A stretch of DNA of 64,000 nucleotides from Liquorilactobacillus uvarum DSM 19971. Lineage in GTDB: Bacteria; Bacillota; Bacilli; Lactobacillales; Lactobacillaceae. Shown here one piece after another: positions 8,772-19,112 of this stretch. A program made the position numbers and the translations under genes. The notes under the pieces are model-generated. The model was not told the DNA's origin. It made no database searches and was given only the letters and a program-made list of their open reading frames with translations. Location of the stretch: NCBI RefSeq assembly GCF_001434935.1, contig NZ_AZEG01000004.1, positions 1-64,000 on the forward strand, given 5' to 3'. Numbering within the stretch: position 1 is the first letter of the stretch; the number at the start of each line of letters is the position of its first letter.

Positions 8772-10235
8772 TTACTTTACCTCATCAACAGCTGTTTGAT
8801 AAGCATTATCACTATTTGCGGCCTTTTCAGCCGCTTTTGCTTCAATTTTTTCAATCGTTGTTTTATCAGCAGTTCCCGTCTCTTGCAACTTATTATCAGC
8901 TTGGAATTTCTTGATACCTTCCTGTGTATCCGTATCAAAATACCCATTAGCTTTGGCTGGTCCATAACCTAAAGCCTTTAAAAGTGTCTGAATCTTTTTA
9001 ACTTGATCAGAAACATCGCCCTTTTGATAAGTCTTCTTTGTGTTAATTGCCGTTTGATACGCGTAGCTAGGGAAATCTTTCTTAATAGTCGGTTGCAAAC
9101 CCTTGTGATGAATCCATGATCCATTAGGTGTTAACCATTTTGCGATCGTAACTTTAAGTTCAGTTTTATCATTGAATGGCACAGTATTCTGAACAGTTCC
9201 TTTACCATATGATTTTGTACCAATCAACTTAATATTAGCTGACTGATGCAAAGCGCCAGAAAAGATTTCAGCTGCACTGGCACTTCCACCATTGATTAAA
9301 ACAACTGTTTTTTCTTTTACTTTAAACCCATTATCATATTTTTTACCAGCCTTAAAGACTTCTGGTGATTGATCTCTGGTTTGAACTTGCATAATTGTTT
9401 TGCCATCTTTAAGAAACATTGATGACATTGCCAAGGCTTGATCCATCAAGCCACCTGGGTTATCCCGCATATCAATTACAAACGACTTTGCACCTTTTTT
9501 GCGCAAAGCTTTGATTTCATTTTTAAATTCCGTCGATGTCTTCTCAGAAAAAGTTGAAACTCGAATATATCCAACATTTTTATGATCACTGTCTAATTTG
9601 CCAGTAACAGTTTTGACGGGTATTGTATCTCGTACTAATGTCTTTGTAAAGGTTTCAGAATCCCGCTTAATCGTTAAGGTAACTTTTGTTCCCTTTTTTC
9701 CTCTGATATAAGAAACAGCCTTACTCAAGGAAACACCTGACATTGATTTCCCATTAATCTTTTGAATTACATCATTAGCCTTCAAACCAGCCTTTGCGGC
9801 AGGTGTTCCATCAATAGGTGATACAATTTGGATTTCATCACCATTTTTCCTAACTTCTGCTCCGATTCCAGTAAAACTGCTAGAAATGGTATCATTTAGA
9901 GATTGTGTCTCTGATTTTGACATGTATTCAGAGAACGGGTCTCCTAAGGCATTCACCATACCATTTAATGCACCGTTTTCCAGCTTTTTGCGGCTTACAT
10001 GACGATAGTAGTTATTGTACAATGTCGAATAAACAGCCTGAATTTTAGCCATTGAGCTGCTAGTCTGCTGTGCAGCTGTCAATTTTTTATCCATGACAAA
10101 GAAAACTGAACCGCCACCTATTAATAAGGTCAGCAAACCAACAATTACAACAGTTAATAAACTATATCTTTTTTTTGGTTTCCCAACTTTTTGTTCTTCG
10201 GATACTTTATCTTCTCTTTCCTTCTTTTTAAACAT
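8772..10235 (-). CDS. ctpA: S41 family C-terminal processing peptidase
   Basis: A 487-residue membrane-anchored serine protease. Residues 1-25 are basic, 26-48 form one membrane segment, a PDZ domain spans about 105-185, the S41 catalytic domain runs to about 375, and a peptidoglycan-binding domain occupies about 390-455. The catalytic serine is in GGSASAAEIFSG and the general-base lysine in GTKSYGKGTVQ. The domain order is that of Firmicute CtpA/CtpB, which act outside the membrane. It ends an apparent operon with yozE, ypmS and ypmR, consistent with an envelope role. Confidence 0.93.
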   Translation of the reverse strand: MFKKKEREDKVSEEQKVGKPKKRYSLLTVVIVGLLTLLIGGGSVFFVMDKKLTAAQQTSSSMAKIQAVYSTLYNNYYRHVSRKKLENGALNGMVNALGDPFSEYMSKSETQSLNDTISSSFTGIGAEVRKNGDEIQIVSPIDGTPAAKAGLKANDVIQKINGKSMSGVSLSKAVSYIRGKKGTKVTLTIKRDSETFTKTLVRDTIPVKTVTGKLDSDHKNVGYIRVSTFSEKTSTEFKNEIKALRKKGAKSFVIDMRDNPGGLMDQALAMSSMFLKDGKTIMQVQTRDQSPEVFKAGKKYDNGFKVKEKTVVLINGGSASAAEIFSGALHQSANIKLIGTKSYGKGTVQNTVPFNDKTELKVTIAKWLTPNGSWIHHKGLQPTIKKDFPSYAYQTAINTKKTYQKGDVSDQVKKIQTLLKALGYGPAKANGYFDTDTQEGIKKFQADNKLQETGTADKTTIEKIEAKAAEKAANSDNAYQTAVDEVK

Positions 10236-10268
10236 CGTCCTTATCCTTCTAACTATTTTTTATTTTTT

Positions 10269-10493
10269 CTAATTCATTTTTTCCAAATACATCTGCCAAG
10301 CTTGATCAAAAATTGTCATGCTTGGCAGGTACTCCCCACTTAATTCTAGGTACTGAGAGATTTTCTCATAATTTTGTGAATGCTTTGGAAAACTTTGATC
10401 ATAAAATGCATTATTTGCAAACTGTGCAACCTCATCTGTATTATCCGGATTTCTTTCAGTCATTAGATATTGATAAAAACTCTTACGATACAT
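10269..10493 (-). CDS. yozE: YozE family protein (UPF0346)
   Basis: A 74-residue helical protein of the YozE SAM-like fold, recognised by MYRKSFYQYLMTERNP at the N terminus and the central FANNAFYDQSFPKHS. The family is widespread in Firmicutes and has no established role. GAGGTGAGG precedes the ATG. It lies between ypmS and ctpA with short gaps (28 and 33 bases). Confidence 0.88.
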   Translation of the reverse strand: MYRKSFYQYLMTERNPDNTDEVAQFANNAFYDQSFPKHSQNYEKISQYLELSGEYLPSMTIFDQAWQMYLEKMN

Positions 10494-10521
10494 CTACCTC
10501 ACCTCTTATATACTAATGTTA

Positions 10522-11139
10522 TTATTCCAATGGTATATCAACTTTAAATCGAAAATCATCATTCTTTAAATCTATCTTTTGAGCTTTAACAGTTATTTTC
10601 TGCTTATTAGTCATTTTGCTTAAATTCAAAGTTATGGTTTCTTTCTTGCTGTTAATAGTAATCCCATTACCCAAACTATAGTTATTTTTAACATAACTTA
10701 AAATGAAAGAAGTAGGTGCATTCAGTGAGCCAATCGCAACAGATTTTGCATACAACCGGATGTTACCATCCTTTGTCACCGTAGGAGTTGTATATAACGA
10801 GAAAGAAACATTTTGACCTAAAATTTTAGTTGTCCCCATCAAAATTGCGGCATTACCGACGTAAAATCTGTATTTTATCTTCTGTCCCTTTTGCTGCTGT
10901 TTTAAATAATAATTAATTGTTCCATTCAATTGTTTCTTATCCATACTTACATTAACTGAAGTATGATTACTAGAATTGCTTTTTGCAGTGCTGCTGACAT
11001 CTTTTTGGACGGCGCTTTGTGTCGTTGCCTGTTTAAATATAAAGAGTGTAAACCCTACTAGAAAAGCTGCCAAAACAATGAAAGCCCATTTCCAAACATT
11101 TACTTTTTTCCTTTGTTTATCGTTAACCGAACGCTTCAT
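10522..11139 (-). CDS. ypmS: YpmS family (DUF2140) membrane-anchored protein
   Basis: A 205-residue protein with a basic start, one membrane segment at about 15-34 (WAFIVLAAFLVGFTLFIF) and an extracytoplasmic domain typical of DUF2140, ending FRFKVDIPLE. Biochemical function is unknown. It starts three bases after the ypmR stop, so the two are probably translated together, as in Bacillus where ypmR and ypmS are also neighbours. Confidence 0.88.
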   Translation of the reverse strand: MKRSVNDKQRKKVNVWKWAFIVLAAFLVGFTLFIFKQATTQSAVQKDVSSTAKSNSSNHTSVNVSMDKKQLNGTINYYLKQQQKGQKIKYRFYVGNAAILMGTTKILGQNVSFSLYTTPTVTKDGNIRLYAKSVAIGSLNAPTSFILSYVKNNYSLGNGITINSKKETITLNLSKMTNKQKITVKAQKIDLKNDDFRFKVDIPLE

Positions 11140-11142
11140 AAA

Positions 11143-12078
11143 TTATCCCCCTTCCTTTAACCATGTCCCCTTATGCTTTATCATCACTTGATACAACTTT
11201 GCAGCCATATACTTATACCCTTTTACATTAGGATGAAAATGATCTGCTGGTGACAAATAGTTGTTTTTTTCTTTTTGATTATTTAATATCTTTGATAACT
11301 TTTGACCAGAAAAATTGTTATAATCTGTTACCGTGGTTTCTTTCAGATTGCTGCTATGCTCATAATATTGACCTTCTGAAAGTCGTTTTTCAATATTAAC
11401 AACATAGACATTCTTATTTTTTACTGTTTTTTGCTGTGCAACTAGATTCCATTGGGCTGTATACTTCTGCAGCTGTGTTAAGGCTGGAAAATAAACGTAA
11501 AACGGGTTATAGACCGTATATAAAAAAATCGGTGCGTGTGAATTATAGGACCGAACTGTCTGCAGCAATTCATCCAATTTCTGAGAATAGGATTTTTGTG
11601 CTGTCGGCATGACACTAGCCAACTGAGTTGATGATAATGAATTGAAATTTTTTTGCAATGTTTGCATTAAATCATTTCCACCAACCGTCATTGTTATCAC
11701 ATTAGCCTTTTTTAGAGCAGCTTGCTGTTTTTTTTGTTGCTGCAGTCTTTCCATAATTTGATCACTTCGATCACCAGCCTTACCATAGTTTTTGGTCACA
11801 ACCGTAGCATCTAACCGCTTTTCCAGTACTTGCTTGATCAGATAAACATATCCTCCATTTTGGGTGGTATCTCCGACACCTTGGGTGAGCGAATCTCCCA
11901 ATGCAACCAGATTTACTTTAGGCTTTTTTTGTTTTTTTTCATTTTTAATCTTTTTGGAGGTTTCATTATTAGATACCGGAAGTTTTTTGTTGGCTAATTT
12001 ATCCAATCCGATATAAAAAAGACCAGTTAATCCAGCAAAAACTGCTACAAGAGTTAAAAGCTTTTTAAAAAATAGCAA
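11143..12078 (-). CDS. ypmR: SGNH/GDSL hydrolase, YpmR-like lipoprotein-type esterase
   Basis: A 311-residue SGNH-family hydrolase. Residues 6-25 form a membrane anchor, then a lysine-rich linker, then the GDSL block ALGDSLTQG with nucleophile Ser63. The oxyanion-hole Asn is in GGNDLMQT, and the catalytic Asp/His pair in SPADHFHPNVKGYK near the C terminus. It should hydrolyse an ester or acyl bond outside the membrane; the substrate is unknown. The start is TTG at 12078 with AGGGGA upstream. First gene of the ypmR-ypmS-yozE-ctpA operon. Confidence 0.88.
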   Translation of the reverse strand: MLFFKKLLTLVAVFAGLTGLFYIGLDKLANKKLPVSNNETSKKIKNEKKQKKPKVNLVALGDSLTQGVGDTTQNGGYVYLIKQVLEKRLDATVVTKNYGKAGDRSDQIMERLQQQKKQQAALKKANVITMTVGGNDLMQTLQKNFNSLSSTQLASVMPTAQKSYSQKLDELLQTVRSYNSHAPIFLYTVYNPFYVYFPALTQLQKYTAQWNLVAQQKTVKNKNVYVVNIEKRLSEGQYYEHSSNLKETTVTDYNNFSGQKLSKILNNQKEKNNYLSPADHFHPNVKGYKYMAAKLYQVMIKHKGTWLKEGG

Positions 12079-12124
12079 TTTATCTTCCCCTCTGCTTTGA
12101 AATAAGTCAATAAAATAACAATTA

Positions 12125-12153
12125 ATTATACCGAATGAAAATATGATACTTAA
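12125..12153 (-). promoter_or_regulatory. candidate promoter of the ypmR operon
   Basis: On the minus strand TTAAGT (12153-12148) is separated by 17 bases from a perfect TATAAT (12130-12125), about 47 bases before the ypmR start. The -35 box is weak. Confidence 0.5.
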
Positions 12154-12311
12154 AAAATAACTATAAACGATACCAGTATAGCAAATTTTCTTTTTTTATT
12201 CATTCGTTTGATCCTTACTTAACCATAATTTAGTGAATAATTGTTTTATAAACTAATTTTACATTATTATTTCTTTTCTGGTAATCTGAGAACCGCTTCA
12301 AAAATAAAATA

Positions 12312-12358
12312 AAACAGTCCTAAACGACCGTTGCTTAAATAAATCGTCAGGACTGTTG
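12312..12358 (-). terminator. terminator after folA
   Basis: AACAGTCCT and AGGACTGTT form the base of a long stem just beyond the folA stop, and the minus strand continues GGACTGTTTTATTTTATTTT. The upper stem is imperfect. It would end the dapB-cca-yfmR-thyA-folA transcript. Confidence 0.7.
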
Positions 12359-12367
12359 TTTTTAATG

Positions 12368-12868
12368 CTATTTGCGCTGATAAACTTTAAACTGATGATC
12401 GTACAAATTTTTTTGATCCTTAATTCCATCAGTCGTTGCAATCAATTCAAATTCTTTATAATCAATCTCGGGCATACTCGTGTCAGCTTTAAAAACAGCC
12501 TTGATTTTCGTAACGTACAAGAAATCAACATCATCCACTAGTTTCTCAAACAATGAAGCACCACCAATAACAAATAACAACTCATCTTTATCGCAAGTCA
12601 ACCTGCGAAGTTCGGAAATCGAATGAACAACTGTTAAACGTTCATCAAAATTGTATTTTTTTTCAAATTCTTTTGATGTTGTTAATACGATGTGATGGCG
12701 ACGCGGCAGAAAACCTTTAAAGCTTTCAAACGTTTTTCTACCCATTATGATAGTATGATCCAACGTTTTTTCCTTAAAATAAGCTAAATCTGCAGGCAGT
12801 TTCCAAGGAAGATGTCCCTCGTATCCAATGTGATGCTTTTCATCTTCAGCCCATATATATGCAAGCAC
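12368..12868 (-). CDS. folA: dihydrofolate reductase
   Basis: A 166-residue dihydrofolate reductase, which regenerates tetrahydrofolate with NADPH. Family marks are WAEDEKHHIGYEGHLPWKLP at residues 6-25, the substrate acid in LPADLAYFK, IIMGRKTFES (nucleotide binding) and VIGGASLFEKL. It follows thyA by 33 bases; thymidylate synthesis turns methylene-tetrahydrofolate into dihydrofolate, so the adjacent gene recycles the product. Single-domain, usual length. Confidence 0.96.
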   Translation of the reverse strand: MLAYIWAEDEKHHIGYEGHLPWKLPADLAYFKEKTLDHTIIMGRKTFESFKGFLPRRHHIVLTTSKEFEKKYNFDERLTVVHSISELRRLTCDKDELLFVIGGASLFEKLVDDVDFLYVTKIKAVFKADTSMPEIDYKEFELIATTDGIKDQKNLYDHQFKVYQRK

Positions 12869-12901
12869 TTACCAACACTTCCTTATCTTTTATTAAGAAG
12901 A

Positions 12902-13858
12902 TCAAACTGCTACTGGTGCTTTAATTGCTGGTGCTGGATCATACCCTTCTATCTTTATGTCTTCCATTTCAAAATCAAAGACACTCTTCTTTTTAGGATT
13001 GAGCCATATTGTTGGTGCATCTTTCGGTGTACGTGCCAATTGTGTTTTGACTTGCTCTATATGATTATTATAAATATGAGCATCACCTAAAGTATGAACA
13101 AATTCTCCTACTCCCAAATTTGTTTCACGCGCGATGAGATGTGTTAACAAAGCGTAACTGGCAATATTAAATGGAACGCCTAAGAAAACATCCGCACTTC
13201 TTTGATATAGCTGGCAGCTTAACTTACCGTCAACTACATAGAATTGAAACATAGTATGACAAGGAGGTAATGCACTTTGAGGAACATCTTCTGGATTCCA
13301 AGCTGTAACGATCAAACGTCTTGAATCAGGTTTATTTTTTATGTCATCTATCACGTTTTGAATTTGATCAATCACTTGTCCATCACGCGTTTTCCAATGT
13401 CTCCACTGTGCGCCATAGACATCACCCAAATCACCGTATTTTTGTGCAAAAATATTATCATTTAATATTTTTTGACAGAATGTTTTCTTTTCGCTTAAAT
13501 ACAAAGCCTTGAATGCTGGATCTTTTAAAGATCTATGTCCAAAATCAGTCATGTCAGGTCCAGTATACTCTGAACTTTCAATCCAGTTCTTAAAAGCCCA
13601 TTCATCCCAAATGTGATTTTTATGCTGCAATAAAAAGCGAATATTTGTATCTCCACGTAAAAACCACAATAACTCACTCTTTATCAGTCCGAATGCAACC
13701 TTTTTAGTTGTTAGTAGCGGAAAACCTTCGCTCAAATCAAAACGCATCTGATAGCCAAACAAGCTATGAGTTCCTGTTCCTGTCCGATCTTCCTTCAAAT
13801 GTCCCTTTTCCAAAATATTCTTTATCAGCTGCAGATATGGTTGCTCTAAAATTGTCAC
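12902..13858 (-). CDS. thyA: thymidylate synthase
   Basis: A thymidylate synthase of about 318 residues, making dTMP from dUMP and methylene-tetrahydrofolate. The catalytic Cys is in [13 protein letters not shown], dUMP-binding arginines in [11 protein letters not shown] and QRSADVFLG, and the C terminus APVAV is the closing valine of the family. It has the extra stretch after residue 90 that marks the long L. casei-type enzyme. Two GTG starts are in frame, at 13867 and 13858; GGAG lies only two bases before the first, so the second is more plausible. Part of the dapB to folA gene string. Confidence 0.95.
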   Translation of the reverse strand: MTILEQPYLQLIKNILEKGHLKEDRTGTGTHSLFGYQMRFDLSEGFPLLTTKKVAFGLIKSELLWFLRGDTNIRFLLQHKNHIWDEWAFKNWIESSEYTGPDMTDFGHRSLKDPAFKALYLSEKKTFCQKILNDNIFAQKYGDLGDVYGAQWRHWKTRDGQVIDQIQNVIDDIKNKPDSRRLIVTAWNPEDVPQSALPPCHTMFQFYVVDGKLSCQLYQRSADVFLGVPFNIASYALLTHLIARETNLGVGEFVHTLGDAHIYNNHIEQVKTQLARTPKDAPTIWLNPKKKSVFDFEMEDIKIEGYDPAPAIKAPVAV

Positions 13859-13882
13859 GGCTATCACTACTCCATTATAGAA

Positions 13883-15778
13883 TTATTGATCATATTGACT
13901 TAGATATTCCCAACGTTTCATATTTTCTTCAATTTTCTGATCTATCTTATCTATTTTCATTTGTATCTCAGCTAGTTTTTCATAATCTGAGCCACTAACT
14001 TGCATAAGGTCTTCTTGAAAAGATGTTTTATTGCTCTCAAGTTGATCAATTTTTGTTTCAAGTTTGTTAAACTCAATTTTTTCAGCATAGGTTAATTTTG
14101 TTTTTTCTTTTTTTGAAATCTCTTTGTCCTTGGCTTCAACCTGAAGCTTGGGTTTCTTAGTTATTTTTTGATTATGCTGTTTTTCTTCTTCTTTAAGGTA
14201 CTCTGTAAAAACACCTGCATATTTTTTTATTTGAGCATTCCCATTAAAAATAAACAGTTTATTAGCAACCTTATCTAAGAAGTATCGATCATGTGAAACT
14301 GTAATAACGGTACCCGAAAAGTTGTCCAAGTAATCTTCAAGCACAGTTAAAGTTCCAATATCTAAATCATTAGTCGGTTCATCAAGCAGCAAAACATTCG
14401 GTTGGGACATCAGCAGTTTCAACAAATACAATCTGCGCTTCTCCCCGCCGGACAGTTTTCGAATAAGAACTCCGTGCATCGACCGTGGGAATAAGAATTG
14501 TTCTAACAATTGAGTAGTACTTATATGCTGCCCATTCTTATCCACAACATTCTGTCCAACCTCATTAAGATAGCTGATCATACGCTCGTTCTCTGGAATA
14601 ACTTCTGTTTGTTGCCGATAATAGGCTAGTCGAACAGTTTCCCCAATGTCGATAGTTCCCTGAGTCAAAGGCAGTTCGCCTGCTAGAACATTCAGCAAAC
14701 TTGATTTTCCAGCACCATTTATGCCAGTTATTCCGATTCTGTCATGTGCTTGGACTAAAAGATTAAATTCTCTGAGTATATGATGATTTTCAATATTCAG
14801 TGACCCATTTTTAATTTCGATAACTTTTTTTCCTAAACGTTGTTGCCCCAGCGAAATGTCAATATCATCATCAACTTGCAGTTTATTCAAATTTTTCTTG
14901 AGATCGGTGAACTTATTAATCCGTGCTTGCTGCTTTGTAGTTCGAGCTTTAGCTCCAGTCCGCATCCAAGCCAGTTCCTTTTTATAAAGCTGCTGTTGCT
15001 TATGCTCCGAGTTAACTTCTTGCTCAACTCTCTCAGCTTTTTGTCTGACAAAGTCCTGATAATTACCCTGATACAAGTATATTTTACCAAATGACAATTC
15101 CATAATCGTTGTCGCAACTTGATCCAAAAAATAGCGATCATGTGTCACGATAAGTAATGCGCCCTTGTAGTTTGCCAGATATTTTTCAAGCCATTTAATT
15201 GAGTCAAAATCAAGATGATTAGTTGGTTCATCTAATACTAACAGATCTGGGGCTTGGATAAGGACTTGTGCCAAACCTACACGCTTCTTTTGACCTCCAG
15301 ACAAGTTGCCAATTTTTTGATTCAAATCATCGATGTGCAGCTGTGTTAAAATTGTTTTTACATCACTTTCAGCACTCCATGCATCTTCCTGATTCATTCT
15401 GTTTTCCACATCAACATAACGTTGCTGATGTTTTTTATTCTCTGGATCTTGTCCATATGCCATGAGTTCTTCTTCATATTTCCGAATTGTTTGAAAAATT
15501 GGTGCTGAACCCTCAAAAACAGCGTTCATGATCGTCGCATCCGGATCTAATTCCGGTATTTGTTTTAAGTAGCTAATACGATATTGGTTAGGTTTAATTA
15601 TTTTTCCAGCATCAGCTGAATCCAAATCCGCCAAAACATTCAGTAGAGATGTTTTACCAGAACCATTTGTTCCAATTAAACCAATTCGATCATTTTCGTT
15701 GATCATAAAATCAATATCTTCAAACAAAGTCTTTTCACCATATGTTTTAGATAAACTCTCAACGCGTAAGGTTTGCAT
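13883..15778 (-). CDS. yfmR: ABC-F family ATPase (YfmR/Uup type)
   Basis: A 631-residue protein with two ABC ATPase domains and no membrane segment, so a ribosome-acting ABC-F factor rather than a transporter. The first domain has GTNGSGKTS and LSGGQKKR, the second GINGAGKSS and LSGGEKRR; Walker B motifs are LLVLDEPTNHLD and LLLDEPTNDLD. A lysine-rich coiled coil from about 545 to the end is the Uup/YfmR C-terminal domain. The sequence agrees well with Bacillus YfmR. The start at 15778 lies four bases after the cca stop and uses GGAAGAG inside the cca end; a frame reaching 15799 is less likely. Confidence 0.93.
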   Translation of the reverse strand: MQTLRVESLSKTYGEKTLFEDIDFMINENDRIGLIGTNGSGKTSLLNVLADLDSADAGKIIKPNQYRISYLKQIPELDPDATIMNAVFEGSAPIFQTIRKYEEELMAYGQDPENKKHQQRYVDVENRMNQEDAWSAESDVKTILTQLHIDDLNQKIGNLSGGQKKRVGLAQVLIQAPDLLVLDEPTNHLDFDSIKWLEKYLANYKGALLIVTHDRYFLDQVATTIMELSFGKIYLYQGNYQDFVRQKAERVEQEVNSEHKQQQLYKKELAWMRTGAKARTTKQQARINKFTDLKKNLNKLQVDDDIDISLGQQRLGKKVIEIKNGSLNIENHHILREFNLLVQAHDRIGITGINGAGKSSLLNVLAGELPLTQGTIDIGETVRLAYYRQQTEVIPENERMISYLNEVGQNVVDKNGQHISTTQLLEQFLFPRSMHGVLIRKLSGGEKRRLYLLKLLMSQPNVLLLDEPTNDLDIGTLTVLEDYLDNFSGTVITVSHDRYFLDKVANKLFIFNGNAQIKKYAGVFTEYLKEEEKQHNQKITKKPKLQVEAKDKEISKKEKTKLTYAEKIEFNKLETKIDQLESNKTSFQEDLMQVSGSDYEKLAEIQMKIDKIDQKIEENMKRWEYLSQYDQ

Positions 15779-15782
15779 AAAT

Positions 15783-16997
15783 TCACTCTTCCATTTCAAA
15801 TTGCTTTTTAGCAGCCTTTAACAACACTGCCGTCTGATTCTCAAGCTTTCCCGTTACAACCATGTGCTCAATTTCGGTTAAAACTCTGCCTAATTGCGGT
15901 CCTGGCTTAATCCGCAGATTTTTTATCAGGGTTCCACCATTAATCTTCATTTCATGCTTATTTTTTATTGGCAAAGCCGCATAGTTTTCTTTCAGAACAG
16001 CATGGTCGATCCCAAAACCTAAAATGGTAGCAACCTCATTTGCAATCTCTAGACGATGAAAGCCACTTTTATAATATATCCATGTATTCATCTTTTGCTG
16101 CTCTATCAGGTCAACTACTCCAGTCGCAATTGTAACATTGTCGATTAAATCGTTTGAACTTTTCCAAGCGCGTAGCATTTTTTTGACAGCAGATGAGGAA
16201 AAATTACTTAGATAACAAAGCAACGTCCAAGCAGCATCTTCTGAACCAATTTGCAAATTTTCAAAAGTCAACATTTTCTCAAAAATTGCTTTTTTATCTG
16301 CGAATAATGGACAATAGCGATATAAATCAGTTACCAAAAAATCCTTTAACGCTGTTTTAGGATTTTTACCTAATAGCAATTTTATCCACTCAACATGGAT
16401 TCGTTCAACTGCTACATTTTGTAACAAACGAGCGTTGTGACGTATTGCTTCAAGTGTATTTTTTTCGATTGCAAAATCAAGTTGGCTTGCAAAGCGAACA
16501 GCACGCATCATTCGCAGAGCGTCTTCATGAAAGCGTTTCTCTGCAATGCCCACTGCACGTATGTTACCTTCTTTCAAATCACGCAGCCCGTTAAATAAGT
16601 CAATAATTTCACCATCTGGTCTCATTGCGAGCGCATTTATTGTCAAGTCTCGACGTTTCAGATCTTCCTTGAGTGAGCGCACAAACTCGACATGATCCGG
16701 ACGGCGAAAATCCTGATATGTCGACTCAGTTCTAAATGTTGTTATTTCATATGCACGACCATGATCAAGAACTGTTACTGTACCATGTTCAATTCCTGTA
16801 TCCACAGTCTTTTTAAAGATTTTTTTAACTTCTGATGGATAGGCACTCGTTGCAATATCAACATCGTGAATTTTGAATTTCAAAACTGTATCTCGTACAC
16901 TTCCGCCAACAAAATAGGCTTCAAAACCCGCTTGTTGAATAGCACCTAAAACTTCTTTCGCTTCCTCAAATTCAGCAGGTAAATTGGTAACTATCAT
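15783..16997 (-). CDS. cca: CCA-adding tRNA nucleotidyltransferase
   Basis: A 404-residue class II enzyme that builds or repairs the CCA end of tRNA. The head domain shows [12 protein letters not shown], the metal pair in [18 protein letters not shown] and [16 protein letters not shown] (nucleotide recognition). The length and C-terminal part suit the single full-activity Firmicute enzyme without an HD domain. Its ATG overlaps the dapB stop as ATGA, which implies translational coupling. Confidence 0.95.
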   Translation of the reverse strand: MIVTNLPAEFEEAKEVLGAIQQAGFEAYFVGGSVRDTVLKFKIHDVDIATSAYPSEVKKIFKKTVDTGIEHGTVTVLDHGRAYEITTFRTESTYQDFRRPDHVEFVRSLKEDLKRRDLTINALAMRPDGEIIDLFNGLRDLKEGNIRAVGIAEKRFHEDALRMMRAVRFASQLDFAIEKNTLEAIRHNARLLQNVAVERIHVEWIKLLLGKNPKTALKDFLVTDLYRYCPLFADKKAIFEKMLTFENLQIGSEDAAWTLLCYLSNFSSSAVKKMLRAWKSSNDLIDNVTIATGVVDLIEQQKMNTWIYYKSGFHRLEIANEVATILGFGIDHAVLKENYAALPIKNKHEMKINGGTLIKNLRIKPGPQLGRVLTEIEHMVVTGKLENQTAVLLKAAKKQFEMEE

Positions 16998-17782
16998 AGA
17001 ATATGTTCAAGACCAACCAGTAATTCATCATAACCCTGAATCTTCTCAACTGCCACTGCAACACCTGACATGAAGGAAACACGGTCAAATGAATCTTGTC
17101 GAATAGTCAATGCCTCGCCCTTACTGCCGAATAAAACCTGTTCATGCGCAACATACCCCGGCAAACGAACACTGTGAATATGCATTCCTTCGTAATTAGC
17201 ACCACGTGCTCCAGCCAGTGTCTCTTTTTCTTCCGGATTTCCTTGTTTCTTCGGAGCACGAACCTCAGCAATCAGCTTGGCAGTGTTAATTGCCGTTCCG
17301 CTAGGGGCGTCTAATTTATTGTCATGATGCATTTCAATTATTTCGACATCTGGGAAATATTTAGCTGCCTGTTGTGCAAATTGCATTAAAAGGACTGCTG
17401 AAATACCAAAATTAGGAGCAATCAACCCTCCTAATTTTTTCTCCTTTGAAATTTTTTGGAGTTCGACAACTTGATCATCACTCATCCCAGTTGTTCCCAC
17501 AACAGGTGAGATCCCATGTTCAATGGCAAATTTAACATTAGCATAAACTGATGATGGAGCTGTAAAGTCAACCCATACATCAATATCGCTAGTATTAATG
17601 TCCTCAAGTTTATTGTAGACTGGAACATTCAAATCCTTAAACTCGCTTTCTTCGCTAAGATTCTTTTCAGTTGCTCTTGGATCAAACACGCAAGTTAATT
17701 CAAAATCATCGTGATCAATTATCATATGTGACGTTGTGTTTCCCATACGCCCCTTAAATCCAGCTACTATAACCTTTACCAT
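16994..17782 (-). CDS. dapB: 4-hydroxy-tetrahydrodipicolinate reductase
   Basis: A 262-residue enzyme of the diaminopimelate/lysine route, reducing 4-hydroxy-tetrahydrodipicolinate with NAD(P)H. It shows the nucleotide loop [12 protein letters not shown] at the N terminus, TGMSDDQV, and the catalytic block [15 protein letters not shown] at about 154-168. First gene of the string dapB-cca-yfmR-thyA-folA. I see no lysine riboswitch upstream, and no other dap gene in the window. Confidence 0.96.
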   Translation of the reverse strand: MVKVIVAGFKGRMGNTTSHMIIDHDDFELTCVFDPRATEKNLSEESEFKDLNVPVYNKLEDINTSDIDVWVDFTAPSSVYANVKFAIEHGISPVVGTTGMSDDQVVELQKISKEKKLGGLIAPNFGISAVLLMQFAQQAAKYFPDVEIIEMHHDNKLDAPSGTAINTAKLIAEVRAPKKQGNPEEKETLAGARGANYEGMHIHSVRLPGYVAHEQVLFGSKGEALTIRQDSFDRVSFMSGVAVAVEKIQGYDELLVGLEHIL

Positions 17783-18122
17783 TTTATATCATTCCTTTTC
17801 TTTTGAGTCTATACCTGTCTATTTTAACAGATTGTTTGTTTTCTTGCACCTCTCCGTAACAAGCTCAGTGGCTTCTATCCACGAATGTAGCCTTGATTAT
17901 CAAAATATCAATTACTGACGTTAAGCTCAAAACTATGTTATTATTTCTAAGGATCCGCCACAAATTTCAAACAAGCATTGCATCAACAGTTCATAGGTAT
18001 CATAAATCTGTGTTTTTTGAACACTAAAAATTACACGTTACAAACAAAATTTTCGAATAGAGCGCAATTCTCTGTTTTTATAGCAGACTTGACTACTTCT
18101 TAATTGAATAGGAGATGAAAAC
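17783..18122. other. divergent intergenic region dapB / YitT-family gene
   Basis: This 340-base stretch separates divergent genes and must hold both promoters, but I find no convincing -35/-10 pair. Short dyads such as GTGG-N7-CCAC occur near 17870. No open frame with a ribosome site and no recognisable riboswitch is seen. Confidence 0.4.
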
Positions 18123-19016
18123 ATGTATCAAACTAAAGATAAGTTACAGGTACGTCTAGTTGATCTTATCATGATTGCGCTAGGATGTGCTTTTTATGCA
18201 TTTGGACTAGTCAAAGTCAATATTGCCAACAGTTTAGCTGAAGGTGGAATCACTGGGATTACACTTATCGTCAGATTCTGGTTGCACATTGATCCAGCTT
18301 ATTCCACACTTATCATAAATATTCCATTAATTATCATTGCTTTTCGTTATTTAGGAAAAAATGCACTTATTTACACTATACATGGAACCATTTCATTGTC
18401 ATTTTTTATTTGGTTGTGGCAACGTGTCCCTGTAAGCATCAATATTAGTCATGATATGTTTATTGCCGGATTGTTGGCTGGTTTCTTCGGAGGTGTTGGT
18501 TCTGGAATTATATACCGTTTTGGTGGAACAACAGGCGGAACCGACATTGTTGCTCGAATTTTTGAGAAAAAACAAGGTGTTGCCATGGGAAAAACATTAC
18601 TATCACTTGATTGCGTTGTACTCGGGCTTTCATTAAGCTATATCAGTATTCGTCAGATGATGTACACTCTCTTAGCTTCTTACGTATTTTCAAGGATCAT
18701 CAGTTTTACTCAAGAAGGTGCATATGCAGCACGCGGTGTTATTATTTTCAGTAATTCATACCCGGAAATAACCCAGCAAATAATTACTAAATTAGGCCGC
18801 GGCGTGAGTCAAATTCAAACAACAGGTGCTTTTTCAAAAGAACAAGGACAAGCTATCTATTGTGTTGTCAGTCCAAGTGAATTAACTTCGCTTAAGCGGA
18901 TAGTTGAAGCCGTTGATAAACATGCATTTGTATCAATTCTGACTGTAAATGAAGCAATTGGTGAAGGATTTACGTATGCTCAACCTCAAAGATCATTTTT
19001 TAAACATCGTTTTTAG
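18123..19016 (+). CDS. YitT family membrane protein (DUF2179 C-terminal domain)
   Basis: A 297-residue protein with about five to six membrane segments between residues 12 and 200, including the glycine-rich AGFFGGVGSGIIYRFGGTTG typical of YitT, and a soluble DUF2179 domain from about 210 (QIQTTGAFSKEQGQAIYCVV). The family is common in Firmicutes and its transported ligand is not established. GGAGATG precedes the ATG, and a strong terminator follows directly, so it is monocistronic. Confidence 0.88.
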   Translation: MYQTKDKLQVRLVDLIMIALGCAFYAFGLVKVNIANSLAEGGITGITLIVRFWLHIDPAYSTLIINIPLIIIAFRYLGKNALIYTIHGTISLSFFIWLWQRVPVSINISHDMFIAGLLAGFFGGVGSGIIYRFGGTTGGTDIVARIFEKKQGVAMGKTLLSLDCVVLGLSLSYISIRQMMYTLLASYVFSRIISFTQEGAYAARGVIIFSNSYPEITQQIITKLGRGVSQIQTTGAFSKEQGQAIYCVVSPSELTSLKRIVEAVDKHAFVSILTVNEAIGEGFTYAQPQRSFFKHRF

Positions 19017-19028
19017 TTTTCTGGTTCT

Positions 19029-19058
19029 AACGCTGCGATTTGTGCAGCGTTCTTTTTT
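19029..19058 (+). terminator. intrinsic terminator of the YitT-family gene
   Basis: AACGCTGC and GCAGCGTT pair perfectly around a seven-base loop and are followed by CTTTTTTT, twelve bases after the stop codon. Confidence 0.93.
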
Positions 19059-19112
19059 TGTTTATAATAAGTTAAAGTAAGAATTTACATCTAACTAATG
19101 GAGGAACCAAGT

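Noticed and set aside
17783-18122. Possible lysine riboswitch upstream of dapB
   Set aside because: None of the conserved lysine aptamer blocks could be found on the minus strand.
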